In this document: piece by piece, positions 26,994-35,844 of the stretch | Layout of the letters: each line of letters starts with the position of its first letter | Position numbering within the stretch: the first letter of the stretch is position 1 | Source: Nocardia nova | GTDB lineage: Bacteria > Actinomycetota > Actinomycetes > Mycobacteriales > Mycobacteriaceae | NCBI RefSeq assembly: GCF_002933465.1 | Contig: NZ_PSZE01000005.1 | Span: 248,001-312,000, forward strand | DNA: 64,000 bases | Direction of reading: 5' to 3' | Position numbers and translations under genes: made by a program | The notes under the pieces: model-generated | Databases searched by the model: none | What the model was told of the DNA's origin: nothing | The model's input: the letters and a program-made list of their open reading frames with translations, nothing else

Positions 26994-27023
26994 CCTTCTC
27001 AGCCCTTCTCAGCCCTTCTCAGC
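26994..27023. repeat. 10-bp direct repeat, three copies, carrying Shine-Dalgarno sequences
   Basis: CCTTCTCAGC occurs three times in perfect tandem. On the minus strand each unit is GCTGAGAAGG, so the leader of the 62-codon gene holds three spaced GAGAAGG ribosome-binding cores, only the last at proper distance from the ATG. Confidence 0.9.
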
Positions 27024-27111
27024 ACGGAAATCGCTGCGCCAGACAGTGTTCGATGACGACGGCGTCGATGCTTCGGCAGTCTGTGGCCACCACCCGAGTC
27101 GGGCCGGTTGC

Positions 27112-27348
27112 GGCGACAGCATCGTCGGCATCACCACGATCGAGGCACACCGGGCCGCACTGGGTTTCGCCGTGTATTCGGCGGCGAAGGCCGCGGTCGA
27201 ACAGTTCGCCCGGCGTTGTCGGCCTATCCGACGGGAACGACCCCGCATCCCGACGGCGGTACCGCCGCCTCGGCGGGGTGGTTCAACTGGCCGGAGACCG
27301 GCTGGGCGAACTACGCGCCGAGGCGTTATCCGGCCGCCGGTACGGAGA
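27112..27348 (+). pseudogene. SDR oxidoreductase remnant, frameshifted and deleted
   Basis: One frame (27112-27213) reads SIVGITTIEAHRAALGFAVY then SAAKAAVEQFAR, which is the catalytic YSAAK region of a classical SDR. The next frame (27216-27348) gives HPDGGTAASAGWFNWPETGW then NYAPRRYP, the substrate/C-terminal part of the same family. About 45 residues between them and the whole N-terminal Rossmann fold are missing. It is non-functional. Confidence 0.7.
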
Positions 27349-27366
27349 ATCAGCCGGTACGGAGAA

Positions 27367-27513
27367 TCAGTAGGCGAGGAAGAGGATCTCGTCGCGCGAG
27401 TAGTCGTGGCCGGGGTGGTTCTCGGCCAGATGCTTCTGCGTCTTCTCGACGAGATCGTCTTCGTCGGTGCCGACGATCTGTTCACCGCAGGGGCAGCCCA
27501 GTCTGGTCTTCAA
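27367..27513 (-). CDS. DUF1059-like small protein
   Basis: A 48-residue protein, too short for most gene callers: MKTRLGCPCGEQIVGTDEDD, then VEKTQKHLAENHPGHDY, ending SRDEILFLAY. The CPCG pair, DEDDLVEK and HPGHDY-x-RDEIL pattern are those of short DUF1059 proteins common in actinobacteria. C7, C9 and the two histidines could form a metal site. Translation starts at TTG 27513, eight bases after GGAGA. It is a single gene convergent with the SDR remnant. The function of the family is unknown. Confidence 0.8.
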   Translation of the reverse strand: MKTRLGCPCGEQIVGTDEDDLVEKTQKHLAENHPGHDYSRDEILFLAY

Positions 27514-27591
27514 CGTCGTTCTCCATCGGTCGGGCTGGACGTGTCGTTCCCCGTCACCTTATGCACATCGTGTGCCTTCCGTCACCCCGGG

Positions 27592-28188
27592 TCAGCCGTC
27601 CGCTTCTCCTCCGAGACCGCCCCGGCCGGCGCTCACGGCGCCCCTGAGCTCGGCGTATACCTCGGCTATAACGCGTGACAATTCGCGCGTGGAGGAATCG
27701 TCGACCCACCGATCGAAGGCGATCCCGAAGACGGTCACCGCGACTCGGGCGCAGAGGGTCGCGGGCCCCTCCGAGACACCCGCGGTCCGCAGCGCGTCGG
27801 CGAGTTCGCCACCCAGGACGGCCATTTTCCTGAGTTCCCGCTCCTGGAGCGCGGGGTTGGCCGCGATGACCGCCCGCCGCCGCAGCTGCCACGCCGGCAG
27901 GTCGGGAATCTGCGCGCCGGCCGCTCGGATCGCGGCGATCGCCGTCGCCATCGGGTCCGCATCCGCGGGCGCGGCGGCCACCGATTCCGCGATCGCGCTG
28001 CACAGCAGGTCCTGACCGCCGAAGAGCACCTCCCGCTTATCGGAGAAATGCCGGAAGAAGGTGCGTTCGGTGAGGCCCGCCCGCTCCGCGATCTCGGCCA
28101 CCGTGGTCTCGTCGAACCCGCGCTCGGAGTACAGCTCGAGGGCCGCCTGGGCGAGACGTCCGCGCCCATTGGGTTCCCATCGACTCAT
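27592..28188 (-). CDS. TetR/AcrR family regulator
   Basis: A 198-residue regulator with its DNA-binding domain at the very N-terminus (LAQAALELYSERGFDETTVA, then IAERAGLTERTFFRHFSDKR, residues 11-55). The short-leader form and the middle ligand domain match the MftR/TetR_C group. ATG 28188 follows a TAGGA ribosome site. The divergent neighbourhood (28189-28487) holds no certain gene, so its target may be itself or the LLM oxidoreductase at 28488 in the same orientation. Confidence 0.88.
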   Translation of the reverse strand: MSRWEPNGRGRLAQAALELYSERGFDETTVAEIAERAGLTERTFFRHFSDKREVLFGGQDLLCSAIAESVAAAPADADPMATAIAAIRAAGAQIPDLPAWQLRRRAVIAANPALQERELRKMAVLGGELADALRTAGVSEGPATLCARVAVTVFGIAFDRWVDDSSTRELSRVIAEVYAELRGAVSAGRGGLGGEADG

Positions 28189-28487
28189 GATCCGATCCTA
28201 GGTGAGGACAGTTGCTGACATTCGATCCGCCGGGCGGCACCGGAACCGGTGACCGGGCTCGTGATGGGCCCACATCTCCTCGCGGACCACCGCCTGCTCC
28301 AGGCAATCGCCGCGGGGCCCCGCGCCCGGCTGTTCGGCTGCCAAGCGAACGATGCTGCGGCACAGCACATTCGAATAACTCGACCGAACTGCGCAGGGTC
28401 GATGGCGTAGCGCTACGACACTGCCCGATTCGTGCGCCGGCCGACCGGAGCGCGGGGTCGACACGGCGCACGCGGCGCGACGCGAAT

Positions 28488-29309
28488 TCAGTCGCGGTAG
28501 CGCTGCGCGACCGCCGCGAATTCGTCGAGAGCGCGCAGCGATTCCGATTCCGGCAGGGTCGGCAGTGCCAGGGTCACCCGCTGGACACCGGCCTCGGCAT
28601 AAGCGTCCAGCAGCGCGGGATCGGGCGCGACCGGCGTGATCGCGATCGGGATGTCGCTGTCGCCGACTGCTGCCAGTTGGTTCGGCACCTGCGCCGGGTC
28701 GGACACGCCGTGGGGCACCCAGCCGATCCCGAGGCGCACCGCACGCCGGGCCGCGGCCTCGCCACCGCCGACGAAGATCGGCGGATGCGGACGCTGCACC
28801 GGCTTCGGCCAGGCGAAGATCGGATCGAAATCGACGAAGCGGCCGTGGTATTCGGCCAGATCCTGGGTCCAGATCGCCCGGATCGCGTCAAGCTGCTCGT
28901 CGAGCCGGGCTCCGCGGGTCCGCGGGTCGGTGCCGTGGTCGGCCATCTCCTCGCGGTTCCAGCCGACGCCGACGCCGAAGACCACCCGCCCACCGGAGAG
29001 ATGGTCGAGGGTGGCCACCTCCTTGGCAGTGTGGATCGGATCGCGCTGGATCAGCAGGGTGACACCGGTGCCGAGCACCAGGCGTTCGGTCACGACCGCC
29101 ACCGCGGCGAGCGCCACGAACGGATCGAAGGTGCGGTAGTACACACGCGGGAGCTCGCCGCCCCCCGGGTACGGCGTTTCCCGGCCCGCCGGAATGTGGG
29201 AATGTTCGGCGAGGAACAGCGATTCGAATCCGCGCTCCTCGAGCGCCGGTCCCAGAACCCGGGGACCGATGCCCTCATCGGTCAGGAAGGTGTTGACTCC
29301 GATCTTCAT
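28488..29309 (-). CDS. LLM class F420-dependent oxidoreductase
   Basis: The 273-residue protein starts MKIGVNTFLTDEGIGPRVLG and shows the luciferase-like TIM-barrel landmarks LFLAEHSHIP, LGTGVTLLIQRDPIHTAKEV, LDHLSGGRVVFGVGVGWNRE and HPPIFVGGGE. The combination GVGVGWNREEM is typical of the F420-binding actinobacterial branch rather than FMN luciferases. The substrate is unknown. GAGG precedes ATG 29309. It is divergent from the DUF4389 gene. Confidence 0.88.
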   Translation of the reverse strand: MKIGVNTFLTDEGIGPRVLGPALEERGFESLFLAEHSHIPAGRETPYPGGGELPRVYYRTFDPFVALAAVAVVTERLVLGTGVTLLIQRDPIHTAKEVATLDHLSGGRVVFGVGVGWNREEMADHGTDPRTRGARLDEQLDAIRAIWTQDLAEYHGRFVDFDPIFAWPKPVQRPHPPIFVGGGEAAARRAVRLGIGWVPHGVSDPAQVPNQLAAVGDSDIPIAITPVAPDPALLDAYAEAGVQRVTLALPTLPESESLRALDEFAAVAQRYRD

Positions 29310-29477
29310 ACGAGGCCGAACCTCACCCTCGCCTCCGGGTATTCCCCGGCTCGGCCGCGCGTTCGTGCTCGGTGACGCGCACCGGCCCGAATATGCCCTG
29401 CGCGCAGCGTGAATGCGAAACAATCGTGCACATCCGACGCGGCTCGGCTGGGCCGCGACCGCCGAGAGGAGCGTGAC

Positions 29478-30179
29478 ATGCAACCCGAGGCATCTCCCTA
29501 CCCGGTCCGCGTGCGCGGCGATCTGGATCCCGCGCTGTCGCGCTGGCAGTGGATCGTCAAGTGGATTCTGGCGATCCCGCACTACATCGTGCTGTTCTTC
29601 CTGCATATCGCCTATGCGGTGGTGACGGTCATCGCGTTCTTCGCCATCCTGATCACCGGCCGGTATCCGCGCGGCCTGTTCGATTTCAATGTCGGTGTCC
29701 TGCGCTGGTCGTGGCGCGTGCGCTTCTACGCGCTCTCGGCACTCGGCACCGACCGGTACCCGCCGTTCAGTCTGCGGCCTGACGAGAACTATCCGGCCGA
29801 CCTCGAGGTCGACTATCCCGAGCGGCTGCACCGGGGTCTGGTCCTCATCAAATGGTGGTTGCTGGCGATCCCGCAGTATCTGATCGTCTGGGCGTTCGTC
29901 GGCAGCTCGCGGTACTGGGGCGGCGACGACGAGGGGACCGCCGTCATCTGGATTCCGCTGCTGGGCATCCTGGTACTGATCGCAGCGATCGCGCTGCTGT
30001 TCACCGGCCGCTATCCGAACGGCCTGTTCGCCTTCGTACTCGGAATGAATCGGTGGACGCTGCGAGTCCGGGCCTACGTGTCGCTGATGCGCGACGAGTA
30101 CCCGCCGTTCCGCCTGGACCAGGGACCGCGGGAGCCCGAAAATGCCCCGCGCCCACCGGAATCCGGTTATCCCGTCTGA
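29478..30179 (+). CDS. DUF4389 membrane protein
   Basis: The 233-residue protein has a tandem build. The first helix is around IVKWILAIPHYIVLFFLHIA (residues 25-60), with TGRYPRGLFDFNVGVLRWSW after it. The second module repeats WWLLAIPQYLIVWAFVG and TGRYPNGLFAFVLGMNRWTL. The doubled TGRYP-x-GLF-x-F motif is the DUF4389 signature. AGAGGAG precedes ATG 29478. The function of the family is unknown; it is an inner-membrane protein with four predicted helices. Confidence 0.85.
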   Translation: MQPEASPYPVRVRGDLDPALSRWQWIVKWILAIPHYIVLFFLHIAYAVVTVIAFFAILITGRYPRGLFDFNVGVLRWSWRVRFYALSALGTDRYPPFSLRPDENYPADLEVDYPERLHRGLVLIKWWLLAIPQYLIVWAFVGSSRYWGGDDEGTAVIWIPLLGILVLIAAIALLFTGRYPNGLFAFVLGMNRWTLRVRAYVSLMRDEYPPFRLDQGPREPENAPRPPESGYPV

Positions 30180-30460
30180 TCACCGACTCGCCGGAGCCAG
30201 GCGCGGGAGCAGTCCTGACCATTCTCGGCTACAACGACCTCGACCACATCGGGCCTGCCCGTTCGATCGAACACGTACGCGGCTGCGCGGAATTCGTCGC
30301 GGCCGCCGCGAACGATCCGTCGCGCGCGCGGTTCCGGCATGCCGACATGGCCGGCGACCGGCCGAACTCGAAGCGGCCGACAGGTCCACGTACTGCGACA
30401 TCGTGCACACCCCGACGAACCACGCCGAACCGACCGCCCGAGCGGGCCCGGACGCACGCG

Positions 30461-31132
30461 CTACTGCTCGTCCATATCCCGACGGTGGAGCGTCAGCAGG
30501 AGATGATCGAGACGGGTCCGCGTCGGTGCGGGCACCGGGGGCATGCTGTCCAGGTCACCGACGAGGTGCGCGGCCAATTCCTGCAACTTGACGTTGGTTT
30601 CCTGGGATCGCCATGCCAGGACCCGGAACGCCTGCTCCGCCGAGATCCGGTAGACGAACATCAGTATTCCCTTGGCCTGTTCGATCGCCGCCCGGCGCTC
30701 GATAACGGCGGGCAACTCCTCCTCGCGCAGTAGCCGGCGCTCCCGGTCGACCGATTCGGTGAGGTCGACGTAGTAGCCCTGCGTGCCGATCACCTGACCC
30801 GACGCGTCGAGCATCGGCTCCGACACCACCAGCACGTCGCGGACCGTGCCGCCGGTGTCGACGATGCGGTGCCTGCTGGAGAACGGTGCGTGATCCTCCA
30901 CCGAGGTGACGATGGTGGCCTCGACCCGGTCGCGGTCGTCGGGATGCTTGTGCGCGAGCAATAGCTCGGTGGTCGGCTCGAGCTGGCCGGGGGCGTAACC
31001 GTGCATGCGGGCCACCTCGTCCGACCATTCCCACCGTTGTTCGGCGAACCAGAATCGGAACCGGCCGACGCCTTGCGGATCACCGGCGCCCACCACCCGC
31101 TCGACGCCGTCATCCTGCCCGCTGGCGACCAT
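30461..31132 (-). CDS. PAS-ANTAR regulatory protein
   Basis: The 223-residue protein has an N-terminal PAS fold (residues about 20-125), including WSDEVARMHGYAPGQLEP and GTQGYYVDLTESV. A C-terminal ANTAR RNA-binding domain follows (about 140-195), with RRAAIEQAKGILMFVYRISA and EQAFRVLAWRSQETNVKLQE. ANTAR proteins act by antitermination on paired hairpins in target transcripts; the PAS domain would sense a ligand or redox state. No histidine kinase is fused. It is divergent from the sigma factor gene at 31521, so the two may respond to the same stress. Confidence 0.88.
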   Translation of the reverse strand: MVASGQDDGVERVVGAGDPQGVGRFRFWFAEQRWEWSDEVARMHGYAPGQLEPTTELLLAHKHPDDRDRVEATIVTSVEDHAPFSSRHRIVDTGGTVRDVLVVSEPMLDASGQVIGTQGYYVDLTESVDRERRLLREEELPAVIERRAAIEQAKGILMFVYRISAEQAFRVLAWRSQETNVKLQELAAHLVGDLDSMPPVPAPTRTRLDHLLLTLHRRDMDEQ

Positions 31133-31520
31133 GGTCGCAGCCTACTCCCCCGGGCAGCGCCTCTCACCTGCGCCGATGCCCTGCCGGCAGTGTTGGTTGA
31201 ACGGTCGTGCCGAGGCGATGCCCGGTGGCGTCCGATCCGTAGCCCAACCGATACCGGATCCTTTCCGGTTCTCGACCGATGAAACCGGAGGGTCCGTAGG
31301 ATCGGTTCGGTACGCGAACGGCGCGCATCCGCCCGCCCCCAGCGTTCGATTGTGCACCACGTAGATGCGTTGCGCGCCAACCTGTTTCGAAACTCCGGCG
31401 CAGGCCGAGGCGAACGGTAGCCGAATGCGAACATCCGTACGCAGGCACAGCACCGATGAGCTTGCGTGATCGAGGTGCTCGCTCCATGTCGTCGCATACG
31501 ACGGAAACGGAGTGGCCCGA
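31133..31520. promoter_or_regulatory. Divergent promoter gap between ANTAR gene and sigma factor
   Basis: About 390 bases without a gene. It contains an inverted repeat ACCGGA-N5-TCCGGT near 31252 and a 10-bp palindrome GTTTCGAAAC near 31383. I see no clear promoter consensus for the sigma factor. Confidence 0.35.
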
Positions 31521-32351
31521 ATGACACATCCCGCACGAACCCACCGGACCGGAGGCGCCCGGTCTCGTAGCGACAGCTACGACAACATCGAACCGTGGTT
31601 CGACAAACTCGCCGACCTCGACGCCACCGACCCGCACCGGCGGGCACTGCGCGAACACATCATCGAATTGTGTTTGCCCCTGGCCGAGCACATCGCACGC
31701 CGCTACCTCAACCGCGGCGAGGCCTACGACGATCTGCTGCAGACCGCCCGCATGGGCCTGGTACTCGCGGTGGACCGCTTCGACCCGGGACGTGGCGCGC
31801 CGTTCCTCGGCTTCGCCGTTCCCACGATCATGGGCGAGGTGCGCAAGCACTTCCGCGACCACACCTGGGCGGCCCGCGTACCCCGCCGCTACAAGGAACT
31901 GCGCCACCGAATCGTGAAGGCCGGCGATCCTCTCACTCAGCGCCTGGGCCGGGCGCCCAACGCCCGGGAGCTGGCCGCCGAGCTGGAGGTCGACATCATC
32001 GACATCACCCAGGCGCTCGTCGCCGCCAACGTCTACCAGTGCGATTCCCTCGACGCCGCGCGCACCGAACGCGACGACATGCCATCCACGGCGGCCGTCG
32101 CGCTGGGTGTCGACGAGCCCTGCTACGAACTGCTCGAACAGGCCGCCGCGGTCCGGCCGCTGATCGCCGATCTGCCGCAGCGCGACCGCGACATCCTCAT
32201 CCTGCGATTCTTCGAATCGAAGACGCAATCGGAGATCGCCGAGCACTTCGGGGTGTCGCAGATGCATGTATCACGACTGCTGACCCGCATTCTGGACACG
32301 CTGCGCGACGGGGTGTGGCGCACACCCGAGGACGCGGTCGCGCAGCCGTAG
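31521..32351 (+). CDS. RNA polymerase sigma factor, SigB/SigF/SigG family
   Basis: The 276-residue protein contains sigma region 2 (LCLPLAEHIARRYLNRGEAY, then DLLQTARMGLVLAVDRFDP and GAPFLGFAVPTIMGEVRKHF), region 3 around RLGRAPNARELAAELEV, and region 4 (LPQRDRDILILRFFESKTQS, then EIAEHFGVSQMHVSRLL). It belongs to the stress-response alternative sigma group. No anti-sigma or anti-anti-sigma gene is adjacent, which is unusual for this group. ATG 31521 is chosen because CGGAG lies nine bases upstream; GTG 31512 would abut that site. Confidence 0.93.
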   Translation: MTHPARTHRTGGARSRSDSYDNIEPWFDKLADLDATDPHRRALREHIIELCLPLAEHIARRYLNRGEAYDDLLQTARMGLVLAVDRFDPGRGAPFLGFAVPTIMGEVRKHFRDHTWAARVPRRYKELRHRIVKAGDPLTQRLGRAPNARELAAELEVDIIDITQALVAANVYQCDSLDAARTERDDMPSTAAVALGVDEPCYELLEQAAAVRPLIADLPQRDRDILILRFFESKTQSEIAEHFGVSQMHVSRLLTRILDTLRDGVWRTPEDAVAQP

Positions 32352-32387
32352 CGCGGCGAATCGGGCGGTGCCTGCTATCCGCCGCGC
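32351..32387 (+). terminator. Stem-loop after the sigma factor gene
   Basis: Perfect 8-bp arms GCGCGGCG and CGCCGCGC flank a 21-base loop directly at the stop codon. There is no T-tract. A transcription terminator is likely. Confidence 0.5.
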
Positions 32388-32520
32388 TTGTCGGAGGCGA
32401 CGAACAATTGCCCGCCGATCATCCGCGGGCAGCGGCACGACCGTGCGCACCGCCGCGAGGGTCGGCGCCGCCGCCGGCCGGGCGCCTGGCTCGCGCAACG
32501 CGTCCGCGCCGAGTAGCGAA

Positions 32521-32973
32521 TCACTGGTGCGCCGCCGCGGCGTGCGGTCGCCGCACGCTGACGGCCGCGGTCACCAGCAACCCGGCTGCCGCCAGACCCA
32601 GCACGGTGACGATCGCCCCCATCACCACATTTGTCCAGAGCACGCCCGTGGGGCGCTCACCCACGACCCACGGGCTGATGATCTGCCAGATGCCGATCGG
32701 GATCAGGACCCAGCTCAGCCCGTAGCCGTGCGCCGGCATCGCGGTGATCACCAGGCCGATCACGGCCACGGCGATGCCGAGGATCAGGTTCTGCATGACC
32801 AACTTCGGCGCGACGGAGAAGTCGTTGATCACCCACGGCGTGATGGCCGTGAACAGTCCCGCCAGCAGGACCAATCCGTCGATCGTCACAACCGACGCAC
32901 CACCCGGGCCGCCGTGGCGGGCCTCCTGCCCGGTGGGCCGGTCCACTGCGGTGCTCTGTGGATAGCTGACCAT
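32521..32973 (-). CDS. SPW repeat membrane protein
   Basis: The 150-residue protein has four hydrophobic helices. It carries two SPW-type motifs, as TPWVINDFS near residue 45 and SPWVVGERP near 100, each preceding a helix. The N-terminal 28 residues are polar. SPW proteins are small membrane proteins of unknown function. It is convergent with the sigma factor gene, and the GAGACTC stretch before ATG 32973 gives a fair ribosome site (GGAAGGAG). Confidence 0.82.
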   Translation of the reverse strand: MVSYPQSTAVDRPTGQEARHGGPGGASVVTIDGLVLLAGLFTAITPWVINDFSVAPKLVMQNLILGIAVAVIGLVITAMPAHGYGLSWVLIPIGIWQIISPWVVGERPTGVLWTNVVMGAIVTVLGLAAAGLLVTAAVSVRRPHAAAAHQ

Positions 32974-33068
32974 CTCGAGTCTCCTTCCCCACTGTCGTTC
33001 GATGCCGTCCGATCGGCCGGCACTGTCGGGCTACCCGGTGTCGCCGCGACGAACCCGGGTCGGCCGGG

Positions 33069-34112
33069 TCAGGATGTCCGGTCCGGGCGATCCGTTCGGA
33101 TGGCCGCCGAGGCGGCGGCGCGGGAGCGGACGCCGAGCTTGGTGCGCGCGTTCGCGACGTGCCGGTGCACGGTGTGTGGACTGAGGGTCAGCCGCTCGCC
33201 GATCTGCGCGTCGGTGAGCCCCTCGGCGACCAGGCGCAGAATTTCGCGCTCACGCTCGGTCACCGCCTCGGGCCCCGGCGGTACCGGCTGAGACCGGACC
33301 GGATATCCCAGCCCGCGCAAAATCGCATCGGCGACCGCGGTCGCATCACCGCGCCACGGGAAATGGTCCTCGCCGTACAGTTCCACGAAGGTCGCGCGTG
33401 GCACCCGGCGGGCGACGTCGAGGCCGAGCGCGAAAGGCACCGCGCGATCGTCCCTGCGATGCAGCACGGTGGTCGGGACGGTGACAGCCGCCAGGTACTC
33501 GGTGGCGTCGAGTTCGTAGGTGGCGGCCAAGGATCGGGCGGCCTGTTCCGCCGTCGCGGACAGCCGCTGGAATCGGGCGAACCGTTCGCGTTCGGCGCTG
33601 TCGGCGCCGGGTACGAACACATCGGCCAGCAATCGGGAGCCGAGGCCCCAGTGCGCGGAGATCGCATCCAGCAGCGCTCGGCGCGCACCGTCCGGTGCGA
33701 TGTCCACGCCCCGGGCGAACGATCCGTAGAGGACGAGTCGATGCACCCGGCGAGGCAGCCGGGCCGCGAGTCCCGCGGCGACCGCCGAGCCCGACGACGC
33801 GCCCAGCACGGCCACCCGCTCGAACCCCAGCGCATCGACGATGTCGGCGGTCACGGCGATTTCGCCGTCCGGGTCGACCGGCACCCCCGCCTCGGACAGT
33901 CCTCGGCCCGGCTGGTCGTACCGGATGACGGTGAACCGAGTCGCCAGCCGAGACACGAAGGCGCGGAACAGCGGATCCTTCCAGTTGAGGATCAGGTGGC
34001 TGCACCACCACCCGCCGATCAGCAACGCGGGACCGCTGCCGACCACCGAACAGGCGACCTCGCCGCCGACTGTCCGCACCCGGTGGATCACCTGATCCTC
34101 GGTGCGCACCAT
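33069..34112 (-). CDS. Alpha/beta hydrolase fused to a LuxR-type DNA-binding domain
   Basis: The 347-residue protein joins two domains. Residues 1-265 form an alpha/beta hydrolase with nucleophile Ser in LGASSGSAVAAG near 105, acid in HRRDDRAVPF near 220, and His in YGEDHFPW near 245, so the triad looks complete. Residues 280-340 are a LuxR/GerE helix-turn-helix: VTEREREILRLVAEGLTDAQ, then IGERLTLSPHTVHRHVANAR. This suggests a one-component regulator that binds, and perhaps hydrolyses, its effector. ATG 34112 follows GAGAGGTGG. It is divergent from the methyltransferase at 34222, a likely target. Confidence 0.88.
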   Translation of the reverse strand: MVRTEDQVIHRVRTVGGEVACSVVGSGPALLIGGWWCSHLILNWKDPLFRAFVSRLATRFTVIRYDQPGRGLSEAGVPVDPDGEIAVTADIVDALGFERVAVLGASSGSAVAAGLAARLPRRVHRLVLYGSFARGVDIAPDGARRALLDAISAHWGLGSRLLADVFVPGADSAERERFARFQRLSATAEQAARSLAATYELDATEYLAAVTVPTTVLHRRDDRAVPFALGLDVARRVPRATFVELYGEDHFPWRGDATAVADAILRGLGYPVRSQPVPPGPEAVTEREREILRLVAEGLTDAQIGERLTLSPHTVHRHVANARTKLGVRSRAAASAAIRTDRPDRTS

Positions 34113-34221
34113 GCTGCCACCTCTCGCGCGGCGGCCGTCGAGGCCGGCGCATCATCCGGGATCGATTATGGCCCGAAACGGCCATGACGCGAAGGGCCGC
34201 CACCGGCCACACTCGTTCACC

Positions 34222-34851
34222 ATGACCACCGCAACTTTCGGCGAACGATTCTTCGCCAGCTGGTATCCGGGCTTCATGGCCCGCGTCGATCGGGCCGGAC
34301 AGGCCGATCTGCGCCGCACCCAGCTCACCCACGCATCCGGTCGCACCCTCGAAATCGGGGCCGGCGACGGCCTGTCCGTCCCGCACTATCCGGACGGCCT
34401 GGACGAACTCGTCCTGCTCGAACCGAATCCGGCGCTGCGCGCCCGCTTGACAGCCCGCGCCGACGCCCTCACCGCACCCGTCACCGTCGTGGACGGCGAC
34501 GCGCACCGGCTGGACTTCCCGGCGGCCAGTTTCGACACCGTGACCGCCTCCCTGGTCTTCTGCTCAGTGCGTGATCCGGCCCGGGCGCTACGCGAGGTCC
34601 ATCGTGTGCTGCGTCCCGGCGGCCGGTTCCTGTTCCACGAACACGTCCGGGGAACCGGCCTGCGCGCCGGCGTCCAGGACCTGCTCACCCCGCTGCAACG
34701 ACGCCTCGCGGACGGCTGCCACGCCAATCGCGACTTCGAAAGCCTGCTCGCGGCAGCGGATTTCGATATCGAGGTCATCGAACACACCCGGATGCCGACA
34801 GTGGTACCGACCATCGTGCCCTTGGTCGTCGGCACCGCGCGCCGACGGTGA
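34222..34851 (+). CDS. Class I SAM-dependent methyltransferase (UbiE/Methyltransf_11 type)
   Basis: The 209-residue protein has motif I as TLEIGAGDGLSVPHYP near residue 42, the acidic post-I residue in LLEPNPALRAR, the FDTVTASLVFCSVRDPARAL region and post-III LRPGGRFLFHEHVRG. These are hallmarks of SAM binding. The acceptor is unknown; the C-terminal ending TIVPLVVGTARRR is hydrophobic and suggests a lipid or membrane substrate. It is divergent from the LuxR-hydrolase gene, 109 bases away. Confidence 0.87.
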   Translation: MTTATFGERFFASWYPGFMARVDRAGQADLRRTQLTHASGRTLEIGAGDGLSVPHYPDGLDELVLLEPNPALRARLTARADALTAPVTVVDGDAHRLDFPAASFDTVTASLVFCSVRDPARALREVHRVLRPGGRFLFHEHVRGTGLRAGVQDLLTPLQRRLADGCHANRDFESLLAAADFDIEVIEHTRMPTVVPTIVPLVVGTARRR

Positions 34852-34875
34852 GTGCCCAGCACCGACGAGACAGAC

Positions 34876-35844
34876 CTAGCCCTCCTCGGCCTCCGGCCGG
34901 GGCGCCGGGCGTTGCACGATCCGCACCAGCTGACGCATCGCGTGCCGAGCCTCCGGAACATCCGAGAGATGCCACGCGTGGAACATCCCCGGGTATTCGA
35001 AGTAGGCGAGTTCGACATCCTCACGCACGCACCGCGCCCGGAAGCGCCGGGCGTCGGCCAGCAGGATGTCGCGGGTGCCGATGAACAGGCTGAGGCGCCC
35101 GGGCGCCGTGGCGGGCGCGTTCAAAGGGCTGATCATCGGATCGCGACGGTCGAGGTCGCCCGCGTACAGGCGACCGGCCTCGGCCAGTCCCGCGACGCCG
35201 AGATAGGGATCGCACGGCTCGAGGGCTCGGGCCATGGGATCGGTCATGGTGACGTCGAGCCACGGTGAGATCATCACGACCTCCTTGGGCGTAACCGCCT
35301 CCGCCGCGCCGAGCTCGCGCGCCAGCACCAGCGCCAGCGCGGCACCGGCGGAATCACCCATGAACACCTTGTTCTCCCAGGCGGTGTGCGCGAATACCTC
35401 GTCGTGCACGGCGCGCACCATGGCCACCGTGTCGTCACCGTGGTGTGCGGGAGCCAGGGGGTAGAGCGGCACGGTGACCGTGCATCCGGTCCGGTCGACC
35501 AGTCGCGCCAGGAACTTCCAGTGGTCGTGCTGGATCTGGTGCACGTAGGCGCCACCGTGCAGGTAGAGCACGTGGCGCGAGGTGCCGCCCTCGAGTGGCC
35601 GGATGGTGTATACCGGCCGGCCCCGCATGGTGCGGCGCGTCACCCAGTAATGGGTGTGCAATTCGGCCGGCGGGCGGTCGCGGTCGGGCCGCTGGCTCTT
35701 ACGGATGCTCTCCCGCAGCGCATGCGCGTCGGCAAAGGTCTTGTCCGCGTGGGTCATTCGCATTCCGGCGATCAGCATCCGGCTGCGCAGACTCGGCTTC
35801 GCGTGATTCACCGGGGCTACCGGCTCCAGGTCAAACGTGGTCAC
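34876..35844 (-). CDS. Alpha/beta hydrolase, hormone-sensitive lipase (HSL) family
   Basis: The 322-residue protein has the oxyanion motif YLHGGAYVHQ near residue 95, nucleophile Ser in FMGDSAGAALAL near 165, acid in GTRDILLADARRF near 265, and His in YPGMFHAWHL near 295. This is the HGG...GDSAG arrangement of HSL esterases. An N-terminal helical cap (residues 1-65) is present. Likely substrates are short- to medium-chain acyl esters. The start codon is GTG 35844, with GAGGGTG upstream. It is convergent with the methyltransferase, 24 bases apart. Confidence 0.9.
   Translation of the reverse strand: MTTFDLEPVAPVNHAKPSLRSRMLIAGMRMTHADKTFADAHALRESIRKSQRPDRDRPPAELHTHYWVTRRTMRGRPVYTIRPLEGGTSRHVLYLHGGAYVHQIQHDHWKFLARLVDRTGCTVTVPLYPLAPAHHGDDTVAMVRAVHDEVFAHTAWENKVFMGDSAGAALALVLARELGAAEAVTPKEVVMISPWLDVTMTDPMARALEPCDPYLGVAGLAEAGRLYAGDLDRRDPMISPLNAPATAPGRLSLFIGTRDILLADARRFRARCVREDVELAYFEYPGMFHAWHLSDVPEARHAMRQLVRIVQRPAPRPEAEEG

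Noticed and set aside
28198..28464. An 88-codon minus-strand frame containing EEMWAHHEPGHRFRC
   Set aside because: No ribosome site, no recognised domain and an Arg-rich composition typical of chance frames. The 28189-28487 gap otherwise holds nothing I can support.
30215..30420. A plus-strand protein-like stretch (YNDLDHIGPARSIEHVRGCA and following)
   Set aside because: It continues from the DUF4389 flank in another frame and ends in Arg/Pro/Thr-rich text. It may be a remnant, but no family is recognised.
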